Source: Mesorhizobium sp. WSM4306 (GTDB lineage: Bacteria; Pseudomonadota; Alphaproteobacteria; Rhizobiales; Rhizobiaceae). From it: a stretch of 64,000 nt of DNA. The stretch is from the NCBI RefSeq assembly GCF_007003975.1, contig NZ_VFTC01000004.1:170396-234395 (forward strand), written 5' to 3'. Positions 1 through 9,311 of this stretch are shown piece by piece (position 1 is the stretch's first letter; every line of letters starts with the position of its first letter). The translations under genes were made by a program, and so were the position numbers. The notes beneath the pieces were generated by a model, which saw nothing but the letters and a program-made list of their open reading frames with translations, ran no database searches and was not told where the DNA came from.

Positions 1-273
1 CCGGGCACGGCGATGCAGGGGCGCCCAGCGCTCGAAGCTTTCGCCCGCGAGCACGGCCGAAGCGCCTATCATCCGGTCGGCACCTGCCGCATGGGCGGCG
101 ACGCCGAGAGTGTGGTCGACCCCGAGTTGCGTGTGCGCGGGCTGCAAGGCCTGCGCGTCTGCGACAGCTCGGTCATGCCGAGCATCGTGTCGTCCAACAC
201 CAATGCGGCGGTGGTGATGATTGCTGAAAAGGCGGCGGATTTGATTGCGGGGCGGAAGGCGCCGGCGGCATAG
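1..273 (+). CDS. GMC-family FAD oxidoreductase, C-terminal fragment (cut by window edge)
   Basis: The frame is open from base 1 to the stop at 271-273, giving the last 90 residues of a protein that starts outside the window. It carries the typical C-terminal GMC signature: HPVGTCRMG with the catalytic-region His, then [22 protein letters not shown] and a closing segment with [18 protein letters not shown] that packs on the FAD. Such enzymes (choline dehydrogenase/alcohol dehydrogenase type) oxidise alcohols. The substrate cannot be told from this fragment. It is a different gene from the GMC enzyme at 13676-15301. Confidence 0.85.
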   Translation, partial: PGTAMQGRPALEAFAREHGRSAYHPVGTCRMGGDAESVVDPELRVRGLQGLRVCDSSVMPSIVSSNTNAAVVMIAEKAADLIAGRKAPAA

Positions 274-352
274 GCAGGATAATCGCGTGGGGCAGCGCTG
301 CCCGGCAGCTTGGCGCATGCTCTGCCTGATGCTGCTGGTCGACCCCCGCTCC

Positions 353-500
353 GTCTCGGCTTCGCCGAGACACCTCTCCCCCGATCGACGGGGTAGAGGA
401 AAGGCGCCAGGCTTTTTGCCGTCAGCGCTCGTCCAGCAAAGCTCCCTTCCTTTCCCTCCGGAGGGGGGAAAGGTGGCGCTGCGAAGCAGCGACGGATTGG
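353..500. repeat. Cluster of palindromes, REP-like intergenic element
   Basis: The 333-base gap 274-606 contains no convincing gene. It holds four hairpins in a row: GTCTCGGC-ttc-GCCGAGAC (353-371); an imperfect pair at about 373-399 around a CCCCG/CGGGG core; CCTTTCCC/GGGAAAGG (449-473); and CGCTGC-gaa-GCAGCG (477-491). The style, with a cgaagc/gcagcg core and G-rich flanks, resembles the dispersed intergenic palindromes common in Mesorhizobium chromosomes. That family assignment is from general knowledge and was not checked by search. Confidence 0.6.
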
Positions 501-606
501 GGGAACCACCTGGCAATCAAGCCTCGGGCCGATCAGTCACACCAGTCACAGAAGATGTGCATAGCGTAGCGCCATAGGCGATTGCCCTGCTGCCCGCGCA
601 ACAACC

Positions 607-1434
607 TCATTCCTGCGGAAACATCTCGCGCGGTGGAAAACCATCGCGGCTGTAGTCCACGACGATGAACTTGCCACCCTGATAGCGTTCGACCACCGGG
701 TTGTCCGTCACCTTGCCGCGCACGCGTTCGGCCTGGCTGTCGGAACTGTCCTGCGGCGCCCAGCCGAGTTTCTCGCGGGCATCATGGCGCCAGAAGCCGC
801 GACTGTTGTTGGACTGGCCCCAGATGACCGAGCAGTCGACCCGTTCGGCTGCAGCGCAGCGCTCGATTAGCCGCACGAAATCGTCATGCGATATCCAGGT
901 CGACAGGATGCGTTCATCCGGCACCTCCGGCAGCACCGAGCCGATGCGGATCAGCACGCTTTCGACCGCATGCTTGTCGAAGTAGAGCCGGGCCAGCATC
1001 TCGCCATAAGCCTTTGACAGGCCGTAATAGCCGTCCGGCCTGAGCAAACAATCCTGGTCGAGAATCTCGGTGCGCTCGTAGAGCCCGACCGCATGGACCG
1101 AAGACGGGAACACCACGCGCGCCTTCTCCCGGCGCGCCGCCTCGTAAATGTGGAAGGCGCCGCGGAAATTCGGGCCGAGCACGGTCTCGAAGGGCTGCTC
1201 GGTGGAAATACCGCCGAAATGCATGATCAAGCCGCAGCCTTCGGCGAGGGCGTTCACCGCCTGCTGGTCTTCTATGTCGGCGATGGTGAAGCTCGCCCCG
1301 TCCGGCAGCGGGATCGGCAACGGCACAAGATCGGTGAGCCGCAAGGTCCAGCCCAAGGCTGCCAGCCTGACCGTCAGCAGCCATCCGATCGTGCCGGAGG
1401 CTCCGGTCAGCAGCACCGGTTTTTCGGGGATCAT
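607..1434 (-). CDS. NAD-dependent uronate dehydrogenase-like SDR/epimerase-family protein
   Basis: This 275-residue protein is an extended short-chain dehydrogenase. The N-terminal NAD-binding glycine motif (TGASGTIG) lies near residues 10-17 and the YYGLSKAYGE segment supplies the catalytic Tyr-x3-Lys. HFGGISTEQPFE and LSTWISHDDFVRLIE match the pattern of Agrobacterium uronate dehydrogenase (Udh), which oxidises galacturonate/glucuronate to the aldarolactone. The start at 1434 is preferred over 1467 because AAGGA lies just upstream. It is divergent from the GntR gene and beside kdgD, which acts later in aldarate breakdown. The C-terminus is somewhat longer than in Udh, so the exact substrate is open. 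Confidence 0.75.
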   Translation of the reverse strand: MIPEKPVLLTGASGTIGWLLTVRLAALGWTLRLTDLVPLPIPLPDGASFTIADIEDQQAVNALAEGCGLIMHFGGISTEQPFETVLGPNFRGAFHIYEAARREKARVVFPSSVHAVGLYERTEILDQDCLLRPDGYYGLSKAYGEMLARLYFDKHAVESVLIRIGSVLPEVPDERILSTWISHDDFVRLIERCAAAERVDCSVIWGQSNNSRGFWRHDAREKLGWAPQDSSDSQAERVRGKVTDNPVVERYQGGKFIVVDYSRDGFPPREMFPQE

Positions 1435-1528
1435 CACGCTCTGTCCTTCCGCTGAACCCGCAGACATGTTGGTGTTGGTGCGGCAAGACGAATGAAGATT
1501 GCGCGCGACGGGTGCGTCGAGAATCTTA

Positions 1529-1540
1529 TCATATCACCAG
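1529..1540 (-). promoter_or_regulatory. Candidate operator motif in the udh-like/gntR divergent promoter
   Basis: Read on the minus strand this site is ATCTGGTGATAT. It lies inside an imperfect palindrome (TTATC/GATAA arms at about 1524-1542) between two divergent genes. A near-identical 12-mer (10 of 12 bases) occurs at 6525-6536 in the transporter/aldo-keto reductase intergenic region. It may be the binding site of the adjacent FadR-type regulator (inference). Confidence 0.4.
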
Positions 1541-1589
1541 ATAAATAATGGGTTGCCACGAACAGCGGTTCGTTTATTGCTTGGGGACG

Positions 1590-2315
1590 ATGAGACGTTC
1601 CTTTGGCCTTCCCCCGCAGATCAGCCGCACGGCGCAGGTTGCCGACTGGTTTGCGCGCGAAATACGGGCGGGACATTTGACCAGCGGCGAGAAATTGCCG
1701 ACCGAGCAGGAACTGATTGCGCAATTCGGCGTAAGCCGCACGGTGATCCGCGAAGCTATGGCGTCGCTGCGTTCGGAAGGGCTGGTGACGAGTCGCCAGG
1801 GTTCCGGCGTGTTCGTCGCCGACCACCAGACTAACACCACCTTCCGCATCATTTCCGACGAGCTGCATTCGCTGACCGAAGTGCAGAACGTGCTCCAGCT
1901 GCGGCTTGCGGTGGAACTGGAAGCCGCGGGCCTCGCCGCCGAGAAGCGCAGCGACGACGACCTTGCCCGTATGCGCGACTGCCTCGATGCCATCGACGCC
2001 TCGATCGCCGCAGGTGAAAGCGCCATCGAGCCTGACTTCGCCTTTCATCGGGCGATCGCGTCGGCTACCGGCAATCCCTATTTCGAACGTTTCATGCATT
2101 TTCTCGGGCCCGTCCTCATTCCGCGCCAGCTGATGCGCCCGCGAGACGAGACGCCTGAGCAGCGACGGCACTATCTGGAGCAGGTCCAGATGGAGCATCG
2201 CCGCATCTACCAGGCGATCGAGCGGCAGAATGTCGAAGCCGCCCGCTTCACCTTGCGCGAGCATCTGGAAGCCGGGCGCGATCGCTATCGCCGCATGGTC
2301 GATGGTTCGGCCTGA
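1590..2315 (+). CDS. FadR-subfamily GntR transcriptional regulator
   Basis: This 241-residue regulator has an N-terminal winged helix-turn-helix (TEQELIAQFGVSRTVIREAM, about residues 38-57, followed by the GSGVFV wing). Its C-terminal half is an all-helical FCD ligand-binding domain with metal-type histidines (DFAFHRAIA; EHRRIYQAIE; LREHLEAG). The start at 1590 follows GGGGA; an earlier ATG at 1548 has no such site. FCD regulators in sugar-acid loci usually repress and respond to a uronate or aldarate intermediate. With udh-like and kdgD as neighbours, it probably controls this region. Confidence 0.88.
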   Translation: MRRSFGLPPQISRTAQVADWFAREIRAGHLTSGEKLPTEQELIAQFGVSRTVIREAMASLRSEGLVTSRQGSGVFVADHQTNTTFRIISDELHSLTEVQNVLQLRLAVELEAAGLAAEKRSDDDLARMRDCLDAIDASIAAGESAIEPDFAFHRAIASATGNPYFERFMHFLGPVLIPRQLMRPRDETPEQRRHYLEQVQMEHRRIYQAIERQNVEAARFTLREHLEAGRDRYRRMVDGSA

Positions 2316-2363
2316 CACGCGGCCACACCTCGCCTTCGATTGCCCCGCCCAACCCATTGGTTC

Positions 2364-3296
2364 CTACGCCAGCTCTGCGACCGGCATCTTGCAGGCTTGC
2401 ATGAGAGCCGTGAGCTGGCGTTCTTCATCCGCGGTCAGATCGAGCAGCGGCGACCGCACCGGACCACAGTCGATGCCGGCAATGCGTGCGCCCGCCTTGA
2501 CGATCGAGACGGCATAGCCGGCGCGCCGGTTGCGGATGGCGAGATAGGGCAGGAAGAACGAGCGGATGAGATCGCCGACTTCTGCCGTGCGTCCGGCGCG
2601 CAGCGCGTTGAAGAAACGCAGGGCAATCTCCGGCGCGAAATTGTAGATCGCCGACGAATAGGTCGTCATGCCGATGGCCGCGGCGGCACTGGCATGCACC
2701 TCAGCCGTCGGCATGCCGCCGATGAAGATCAGCCGGTCGTCCATGCGGTAGCGCAGCGCGGTGAGAAGCTCGATATCGCCGACGCCATCCTTGAGCCCGA
2801 TCAGGTTCGGGCAATCCTGCGCCACACGCTCGAGCGTCTCGGGCGTCAGAATGGCGTTGTCCCTGTTGTAGGCGATCACGCCGATGCCGACCGAGCGGCA
2901 GATAGCGGTGAGATGACGGCGCAGGCCCTCCTGTTCCGACTTGACGAGATAGGGCGGCAGCACCAGCAGACCGTCGGCGCCATTGGCTTCGGCGGCCTTG
3001 GCGAACTCGACCGCCATATGCGTGCCATAGCCGACGCCGGCGAGCAGCGGCATGGTGTCGGGGACCTCTTGCGACGCCGCCCGCACCACGCGCTTATATT
3101 CCTCCAGCGTCAGCGAGAAGAACTCGCCCGTGCCGCCGGCGGCGAACAGCCCGCTCGCCCCGGCTGTGCCTTGGGCAGCGACGTGGGCGCGGTAGCCGTC
3201 TTCGTCGAAGGCGCCGGCTTTGTCGAAAAATGTCAGTGGAAAGGACAGCAGTCCGCGGCCAAGGGATCTGGTCAGCTCGGTGGGAGAGAAGGTCAA
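2364..3296 (-). CDS. kdgD: 5-dehydro-4-deoxyglucarate dehydratase
   Basis: A DapA/NAL-type (beta/alpha)8-barrel lyase of about 310 residues, close to the usual KdgD length of about 303. It dehydrates and decarboxylates 5-keto-4-deoxyglucarate to 2-oxoglutarate semialdehyde. Visible motifs are the substrate-loop GGTGEFFSLT, a catalytic Tyr in VIAYNRDN and the Schiff-base Lys in NLIGLKDGVGD. No ATG lies in frame near the conserved N-terminus. A TTG at 3296 preceded by GGAG at a good distance is the likely start, so initiation may be weak. It is the last gene of a minus-strand transporter operon. Together with the udh-like gene it implies uronate/aldarate catabolism. Confidence 0.88.
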   Translation of the reverse strand: MTFSPTELTRSLGRGLLSFPLTFFDKAGAFDEDGYRAHVAAQGTAGASGLFAAGGTGEFFSLTLEEYKRVVRAASQEVPDTMPLLAGVGYGTHMAVEFAKAAEANGADGLLVLPPYLVKSEQEGLRRHLTAICRSVGIGVIAYNRDNAILTPETLERVAQDCPNLIGLKDGVGDIELLTALRYRMDDRLIFIGGMPTAEVHASAAAAIGMTTYSSAIYNFAPEIALRFFNALRAGRTAEVGDLIRSFFLPYLAIRNRRAGYAVSIVKAGARIAGIDCGPVRSPLLDLTADEERQLTALMQACKMPVAELA

Positions 3297-3372
3297 AGCG
3301 AGTGCTCCATGCAGGGCCGGCGGATGGTGATCGGGCCGGCGAGATTGTTTCAGCCGTGGCTTGTTGGCGGGT

Positions 3373-4196
<824 letters not shown>

Positions 4197-4200
<4 letters not shown>

Positions 4201-5270
4201 ACGCGCCTCCGCGTGCGCAACCGGTCGACCTGGATGCTCAGGATCATGGCCGCGATGATGGCCGCGCCCAGATAGATGTCGGAAACGGTGGCCTGGGCGC
4301 CGATCATCACCAGGCCATTGTTGAGCGAGGCAACGACGAAAGCGCCGATCAGCGCGCCGATGACCGTGCCCGAACCGCCGAGCAGCGATGTGCCGCCGAT
4401 GACCGCCGCCGCGATCGCTTGCAAGGTCAGGAACGGACTGCCGGCCTGTGGATCGGCCGAGGTGAACTGGGCTGTGTTGATGATGCCGGCGAATGCCGCG
4501 AAGCCGCCGGCGATCATGAAATTGTAGATCTTCATGCGGTCGGTGCGCACGCCGATCTCGCGCGCGCCGATGATGTTGGAGCCGGTCGCGATCGTATGCA
4601 GGCCGAAAGTGGTGCGGTTGAGCACCAGAGCCAGCACCAGAACCAAAAGCACGGCCCACAGGAAGGGCGTGAAGGCGGTGACGCCGTGCCAGGACAGGAG
4701 CGCATCCGTCGGCTGGTAGAGGCTTTGCCCGAAGATGGCGTTGAAGGGCTGCTCGACCGGCGCCACGATCGGCTGGCTGTTGTAGATGGAGACGACGATG
4801 CCTTGCAGGAAAAACAGCGTGCCGACGGTGGTGATCAGTGACGGCACGCGGAAGCGCACGGTGATGATGCCGTTGATGGCGCCGACCAGGATGCCGATCA
4901 AAACGCCGATGACGGCGCCGACGGCCAGCGGCACGCCCCAGGTCACAGACAGCAGCGCCATGACATAGGGCGCGATGGAGAAGATGGCGCTGAGCGACAG
5001 GTCGATCTCTCCGGTGATCATCAGCATGACTTCGGCCGCGGCGATCAGGCCGAGCCGGCCGGTGTCGCGCAGCACGACGCTGATGAATTGCGGCGAAAGG
5101 AAACCGCCATCGCTACCCAACTGGAAATAGATCACCAGCACGATGGCGACGACAGCGATGCTGGCCTCGCGGTAGCGGGACAAAAGGATAAGCAGCCTTT
5201 CCGTCGTGGTGTGCGGAACCTTGACGCCGAGGGCGCTCTTCTTCGCTGGCTGGATTGCGGTGGGCGGCAC
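4197..5270 (-). CDS. Sugar ABC transporter permease (RbsC/FrcC family)
   Basis: A 357-residue inner-membrane protein with about eight to ten hydrophobic segments. It has the family-typical stretch around GEIDLSLSAIFSI and, near the C-terminus, GGTSLLGGSGTVIGALIGA, the conserved BPD_transp_2 region that contacts the ATPase. The cytoplasmic N-terminus is about 40 residues long. The gap to the upstream binding-protein gene is 130 bases and contains a small CTCATC/GATGAG hairpin with a GC-rich repeat-like flank (about 5345-5390). Confidence 0.9.
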
Positions 5271-5400
5271 TCTTGTCTTCCTGATTTCGATGCGCGGCGG
5301 TGATCGGCGGTCGGCGGCAGGCTATCCGTCGGCAACCAATGCCTCGCCCCCTCATCGCAAGATGAGGTGGCGAGGTCAGGGGTCAGGCTGCCGTAAAGGC

Positions 5401-6480
5401 TCAGGTCGGCTCGGCGTCGCTGCGGCCCTCGAAGCGTGTCTTGCCGACATAGGCCTCGACATTGTCCTTGGTCACATAAGCCTGACTGGTATCGCTGTTG
5501 GCCGGGCCGACGAGGCCGCCGGAGAGCTTGTAAAGATACATCTGCTGCATCGGCAGGAACCCCTGCAGATAGGCCTGCTGGTCGGTGGTGAAGTTGACGT
5601 CGCCGGCCTTGATGAAGTCCAGCGTCTGGGGGAAAAGGTCAAAGCCGGCCACGGCGCCGCCTCCCTTCACCAGGCCGTATTTGTTGGACACGAAGCCGCA
5701 GGCATAAGTGTCGGAACCGCCGGTGCCGAACATGCCGTTGACGTTCTTGTGGCTGAGATAATAGCTCTCGACGCGCGAGATTTCCGTGGCCGGATCGGGG
5801 CCGGTGTTGACGACATCATAGGTGACGCCGCTGCTGCTGTCCTTGATCGCCTGTATGTAGCCGTCGAGGCGCGGTTGCGTGTTGAGCGAGCCGGGCACGC
5901 CGATCGACAGCATGACATGGCCGCCCTTGGGGATCAGCTTCAGCCACTTCAGCGCCGAATTATAGCCCGACTGATAGAGTGGCTGGCCGACATAGGAGAG
6001 CCGCTTGTTGGGACTGCCGACCGGCACGTCGGCATTGAAGGCGATAACCGGGATGCCGGCCTGGGCGGCCATGTCGGTGGCCGCGTCGAAGGCCGTCGGA
6101 TCGACGAGGCAGACTGCGATGCCGTCGGATTTCTGAGCGATCGCCGTCTGCATGGCGCTGACCATCTCGGACACGACGTTCTTTTGCGAGCCCGTCCACT
6201 GGTAGCTGCAGCCGAAGGCGGCGCAGGCGTCCTGAATGCCGTAGACGGTCGGCGTGAAGAACTGGTCCAGCGTCACATGGCAGATGAAGTGGAACTTGTA
6301 AGGCTTCTTCGGCAGGCCGGCCGATGAATCTGCGGCCTTCGCAGCAGTGATGCCACCGGCAATTCCCGCGCCGGCCAGTCCGGCAACGCCGAGGCCGAGC
6401 TTGCCGGCGAGCGCGAAAGCGCCGCGCCGGCTCATGGCGGTATTCACCACGTCTATATGATTCTTCGTTTCGTCGTTCAT
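5401..6480 (-). CDS. Sugar ABC transporter substrate-binding protein (Peripla_BP_4 type)
   Basis: A 359-residue periplasmic binding protein. The N-terminus shows a twin-arginine-like leader (SRRGAFALAG followed by a glycine/alanine-rich hydrophobic run and ITAAKA), so Tat export is plausible. The mature part has the RbsB-like fold signatures: DGIAVCLVDPTAF, GIPVIAFNADVP and a GMFGTGGSDTYACG hinge region. It is first in the minus-strand operon binding protein-permease-ATPase-kdgD. The shared motif at 6525-6536 lies in its promoter region. Confidence 0.9.
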   Translation of the reverse strand: MNDETKNHIDVVNTAMSRRGAFALAGKLGLGVAGLAGAGIAGGITAAKAADSSAGLPKKPYKFHFICHVTLDQFFTPTVYGIQDACAAFGCSYQWTGSQKNVVSEMVSAMQTAIAQKSDGIAVCLVDPTAFDAATDMAAQAGIPVIAFNADVPVGSPNKRLSYVGQPLYQSGYNSALKWLKLIPKGGHVMLSIGVPGSLNTQPRLDGYIQAIKDSSSGVTYDVVNTGPDPATEISRVESYYLSHKNVNGMFGTGGSDTYACGFVSNKYGLVKGGGAVAGFDLFPQTLDFIKAGDVNFTTDQQAYLQGFLPMQQMYLYKLSGGLVGPANSDTSQAYVTKDNVEAYVGKTRFEGRSDAEPT

Positions 6481-6524
6481 TTGGGTCCTCCCTCTTCGTT
6501 TTGCGGGCTTACCGCTTGTATGTC

Positions 6525-6536
6525 ATCTGGTTACAT
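6525..6536 (+). promoter_or_regulatory. Candidate operator between divergent transporter and aldo/keto reductase genes
   Basis: ATCTGGTTACAT sits in the 176-base divergent region, within a longer imperfect palindrome whose arms resemble TTGTATGTCA and TATATGACAA. It matches the 12-mer at 1529-1540 at 10 of 12 positions. This suggests that one FCD/GntR regulator controls both promoters (inference). Confidence 0.4.
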
Positions 6537-6656
6537 TGTTATATGACAACTTAGGTGTCAATGGTCTTTCGACCTGGATCGACGGCGGGCCTTTCGTGGC
6601 CCGGCCGCCATAGACAAGGCCGGCACGATCGACAGCAGGGATCACAGGGAGAGAAA

Positions 6657-7697
6657 ATGGCTGAAATCGAATTCAGGGCCGTGGCGAAGAACGGTCTCAA
6701 GGTAACGACGATCGGGCTCGGCGGCACCGGGCTGGGTAACATGTACCGTGCCGTCGACACGGACGCTGCGGTGAAGACTGTGCATGCGGCCTATGAGAAC
6801 GGCATCCGCTATTTCGACACGGCACCGGTTTACGGCTTCGGTGTCAGCGAGACAAGGCTGGGGCTCGCCATCAGGTCGCTGCCGCGCGCCGACCTCGTCA
6901 TCTCATCGAAGATCGGCTACGACCTCGTCCCGATCCCGCCCGAAGAGATGAAGCCTGCGCTGTGGGATCAACCCGGCTCCTTCCGCGCCGAGTTCGACTA
7001 TTCGCGCGATGCCGTCATGCGCTCGCTTGAAGGGACGCTGAAGCGGCTCGGCACCGACTATGTCGACATGGTCTCTATCCACGATCCCGACGAAGCCATC
7101 CACTTCGGCCCCGGCGAGGATCCCTACGCCAGGAGCCGGTTTCGCGAAGCGATGGACGGCGCCTATCCGGCGCTCGACGAGTTGCGCTCGCAGGGCGTCA
7201 TCAAGGCAGTCGGCGTCGGCATCAACCAATGGCAGATGCTGTCCGATTTCGTGGTCGCCGGCGCGTTCGACTATTTCCTGCTTGCCGGACGATACACGTT
7301 GCTCGAGCAGGAGCCGCTGGCGACCTTGCTGCCGCTCTGCGAGCAGCGCGGCACCAGGATCATTATCGGCGGACCGTATAATTCGGGCATCCTGGCGACG
7401 GGCGCGGTCAAGGGCGCGACCTTCAACACCAGGCCGGCGCCCGTGCCAGTGCTGGAGCGCGTGCGCCGGATCGAGGCGGTTTGTGCCCGCCATCGCGTAT
7501 CGCTGCCGGCGGCAGCGCTGCAGTTCCCACTCGGCCATCCGCTCGTGTCGAGCGTCATTCCCGGCGCCCGGTCGGCGGACGAGCTCAAGCAAAACCTGGC
7601 CTATCTGGGCGAGGATATCCCACCCGGTTTGTGGATGGACCTCAGAGACATCGGATTGATTGCGCAGGGTGCCCCCTTCACGCTCGCAAGGGATTGA
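6657..7697 (+). CDS. Aldo/keto reductase (D-threo-aldose 1-dehydrogenase-like)
   Basis: A 346-residue TIM-barrel NAD(P)H enzyme. The catalytic tetrad region is visible: FDTAPVYGFG (Asp and Tyr), ISSKIGYD (Lys) and MVSIHDPD (His). The C-terminal VSSVIPGARSADEL matches the cofactor-binding SxxIPGA motif. The family includes bacterial L-fucose/D-threo-aldose dehydrogenases that oxidise sugars to lactones. The start at 6657 follows AGGGAGAG. It is divergent from the sugar transporter operon and probably co-regulated with it. The substrate is not determined by sequence. Confidence 0.85.
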   Translation: MAEIEFRAVAKNGLKVTTIGLGGTGLGNMYRAVDTDAAVKTVHAAYENGIRYFDTAPVYGFGVSETRLGLAIRSLPRADLVISSKIGYDLVPIPPEEMKPALWDQPGSFRAEFDYSRDAVMRSLEGTLKRLGTDYVDMVSIHDPDEAIHFGPGEDPYARSRFREAMDGAYPALDELRSQGVIKAVGVGINQWQMLSDFVVAGAFDYFLLAGRYTLLEQEPLATLLPLCEQRGTRIIIGGPYNSGILATGAVKGATFNTRPAPVPVLERVRRIEAVCARHRVSLPAAALQFPLGHPLVSSVIPGARSADELKQNLAYLGEDIPPGLWMDLRDIGLIAQGAPFTLARD

Positions 7698-7743
7698 ACG
7701 AGCGACCTAAGGCGAGCGTCGTGCGGTAGGCGCATCAGCGCCG

Positions 7744-8330
7744 GGGCGGCGCTATTTCGACCAAATCTTGAACCAGTACCGCAACCGGTCGCGACTTCCA
7801 GGCGATAGCTTGGCATTGCTCCACATCGATCTGGACCGCCTCAAGCAGATTAACGGCACACTGGGACACGCGGCCGGCGATGCCATGCTGGTTCACGTTG
7901 CCCGGCCTTTAAATGCCAAGGTCGCGGGGCAGCATTTCGTCGCGCGCGTAGGTGGCGACGAATTCGTCATAGCCTGTTTCAATGATGCTGACGCCCAACG
8001 CCTCGCCGATCTGGCCGATCAGATCATCGCCGAGATCCGACAGCCGGTGCCATACGAGGGGCAATTTGCCGCTTGGGCGCAAGCATATTGCCCTCGAGCC
8101 GGGCGCGGACATCGACACGCCTCGCGAGCTGATAAACGCCGATATCGCGCTCTATCGGGCTAAGGGTCGCGGCCGCAACCGCCATGAATTCTTTTCAAAG
8201 GCGCTGCAAAGTGAAATTGAAACGACCAAGCATATGGCCGATGAAATTCTCAGCGGTATCGAGCAGGGCGAATTCCACCCCTATTATCAGCCGCTCCTCA
8301 ATGCAACTTCCCTCGACATCATTGGGGTAT
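7744..8330 (+). pseudogene. GGDEF/EAL cyclic-di-GMP protein remnant, truncated and frameshifted
   Basis: Three reading-frame pieces add up to the middle of a GGDEF-EAL protein. The first frame encodes a diguanylate-cyclase half with LALLHIDLDRLKQIN and the ARVGGDEF active-site loop. The frame is lost near 8065-8095. A second frame then resumes with GADIDTPRELINADIALYRAKGRGRNR and the start of an EAL domain (EFHPYYQPLLN). There is no upstream start for a full protein and the EAL core is missing. It is therefore a decayed, non-functional gene. Confidence 0.85.
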
Positions 8331-8332
8331 CC

Positions 8333-8507
8333 TTACGACGTTGAAGCGTTCGGCGAAAAGCATGGCATATCCAGGGAAGCGGCCGAGGTGATTTTGCACA
8401 CGAACGGCCCTTCTCGGCAGAAGTGCGATAGCGCCGCCAGATCCTTCGTGGATTTCAGGAACCTCCGAGAGGCGACGGTTAAGCCGCCGGCACCGAGTAT
8501 CAAATAA
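8333..8507 (+). pseudogene. DUF3606-like C-terminal remnant
   Basis: Immediately after the broken EAL segment a different frame encodes YDVEAFGEKHGISREAAEVI followed by a short Arg/Ala-rich helix. This resembles the small DUF3606 helical domain (KHGIS followed by a GxSR segment) common in rhizobia. Its N-terminus is absent, so two gene fragments have been fused by a deletion or recombination at about 8325-8333. Confidence 0.55.
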
Positions 8508-8836
8508 GGAAAACCGGCCGCCAACCGCGATAGGAAAGCCCGCTGCCTCCCGGCAGAAAGCAGTGGGCCAGACCGGATGCGCCGGTCTTGCAGCAGACGG
8601 CACTTCTGCTGCAGCGATTCAACATCGCGCCTATCCAGCCGTTCCGCCCGGAAAGAAAAAAGCCCGCCGCCTCCGAAAGGCAGCGGGTTATTTGGTGCTG
8701 GATGAAGGGGAGGACATCTCGGTCTGCATCAGAACGTCAAGGCATGGAGTTGGTTCCGCACCAAAATAATATCCAGAAAATTATCCCTAGACTCGAGCGC
8801 CCTTGTTGCCTCACTATTTGGCCGGGGGAAATCAAC
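8508..8836. other. Gene-free gap with terminator-like hairpins
   Basis: No gene is supported here. Two GC-rich stem-loops occur: an imperfect one at about 8537-8570, and CCCGCCGCCT (8663-8672)/AGGCAGCGGG (8678-8687) with one C-A mismatch, followed by TTATTT. The second looks like a Rho-independent terminator left over from a lost gene. The promoter of the lipoprotein at 8837 must lie in the remaining stretch. Confidence 0.5.
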
Positions 8837-9307
8837 GTGAGAAAAATTGGAATTTTCGCAAGTGTCGCGGCGGCCTTTGCTGCTGGCTGCACTAACACCG
8901 GGGGCTCACCGAATACCGACATAACGGCCATGAACACAGTTACGCTGTGTCATGTGCTCACGGTGAGCACGGACGAGCAATACCGCGTCCGTGTGGCTGC
9001 GCTTCTGGTCAAGCGCGGGGCAACGGCCGAGAAGTGCATGCGCCTGGTCCAGGCCGACAACGCTGTGGCGACCGGGATCGCTGTTGCGGCGGTGGGAGGC
9101 GCGGCCGTTGCCGTTGCCGCCAACAATGGCGGCGGAGGGTATTATCCGCCGCCGTCTGCCTACGGCGTCGCATGGGACCAGTTCTATGGCGCAAACTATA
9201 GCGTGATCTGGCGTTGCCGCGACAAGGCAACAGGTCGCTTCGTGGACGATTACTACTGCGCTAGCGCGCCGATGATCGATTCCACATGGCCGGGCTGGTC
9301 GGCGTAG
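8837..9307 (+). CDS. Putative lipoprotein, glycine-rich, unknown function
   Basis: A 156-residue protein starting at a GTG preceded by GGGGGAA. The N-terminus is a lipoprotein leader (RKIGIFASVAAAFAAGC) with the lipobox cysteine at about residue 17. A hydrophobic Ala/Gly/Val run (AVAAVGGAAVAVAANNGGGG) follows near the middle, then a Tyr/Pro-rich segment, and four further cysteines are scattered through the mature part. No known domain is recognised. It lies five bases upstream of the nuclease gene, so the two are probably co-transcribed. Confidence 0.7.
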   Translation: MRKIGIFASVAAAFAAGCTNTGGSPNTDITAMNTVTLCHVLTVSTDEQYRVRVAALLVKRGATAEKCMRLVQADNAVATGIAVAAVGGAAVAVAANNGGGGYYPPPSAYGVAWDQFYGANYSVIWRCRDKATGRFVDDYYCASAPMIDSTWPGWSA

Positions 9308-9311
9308 GATC

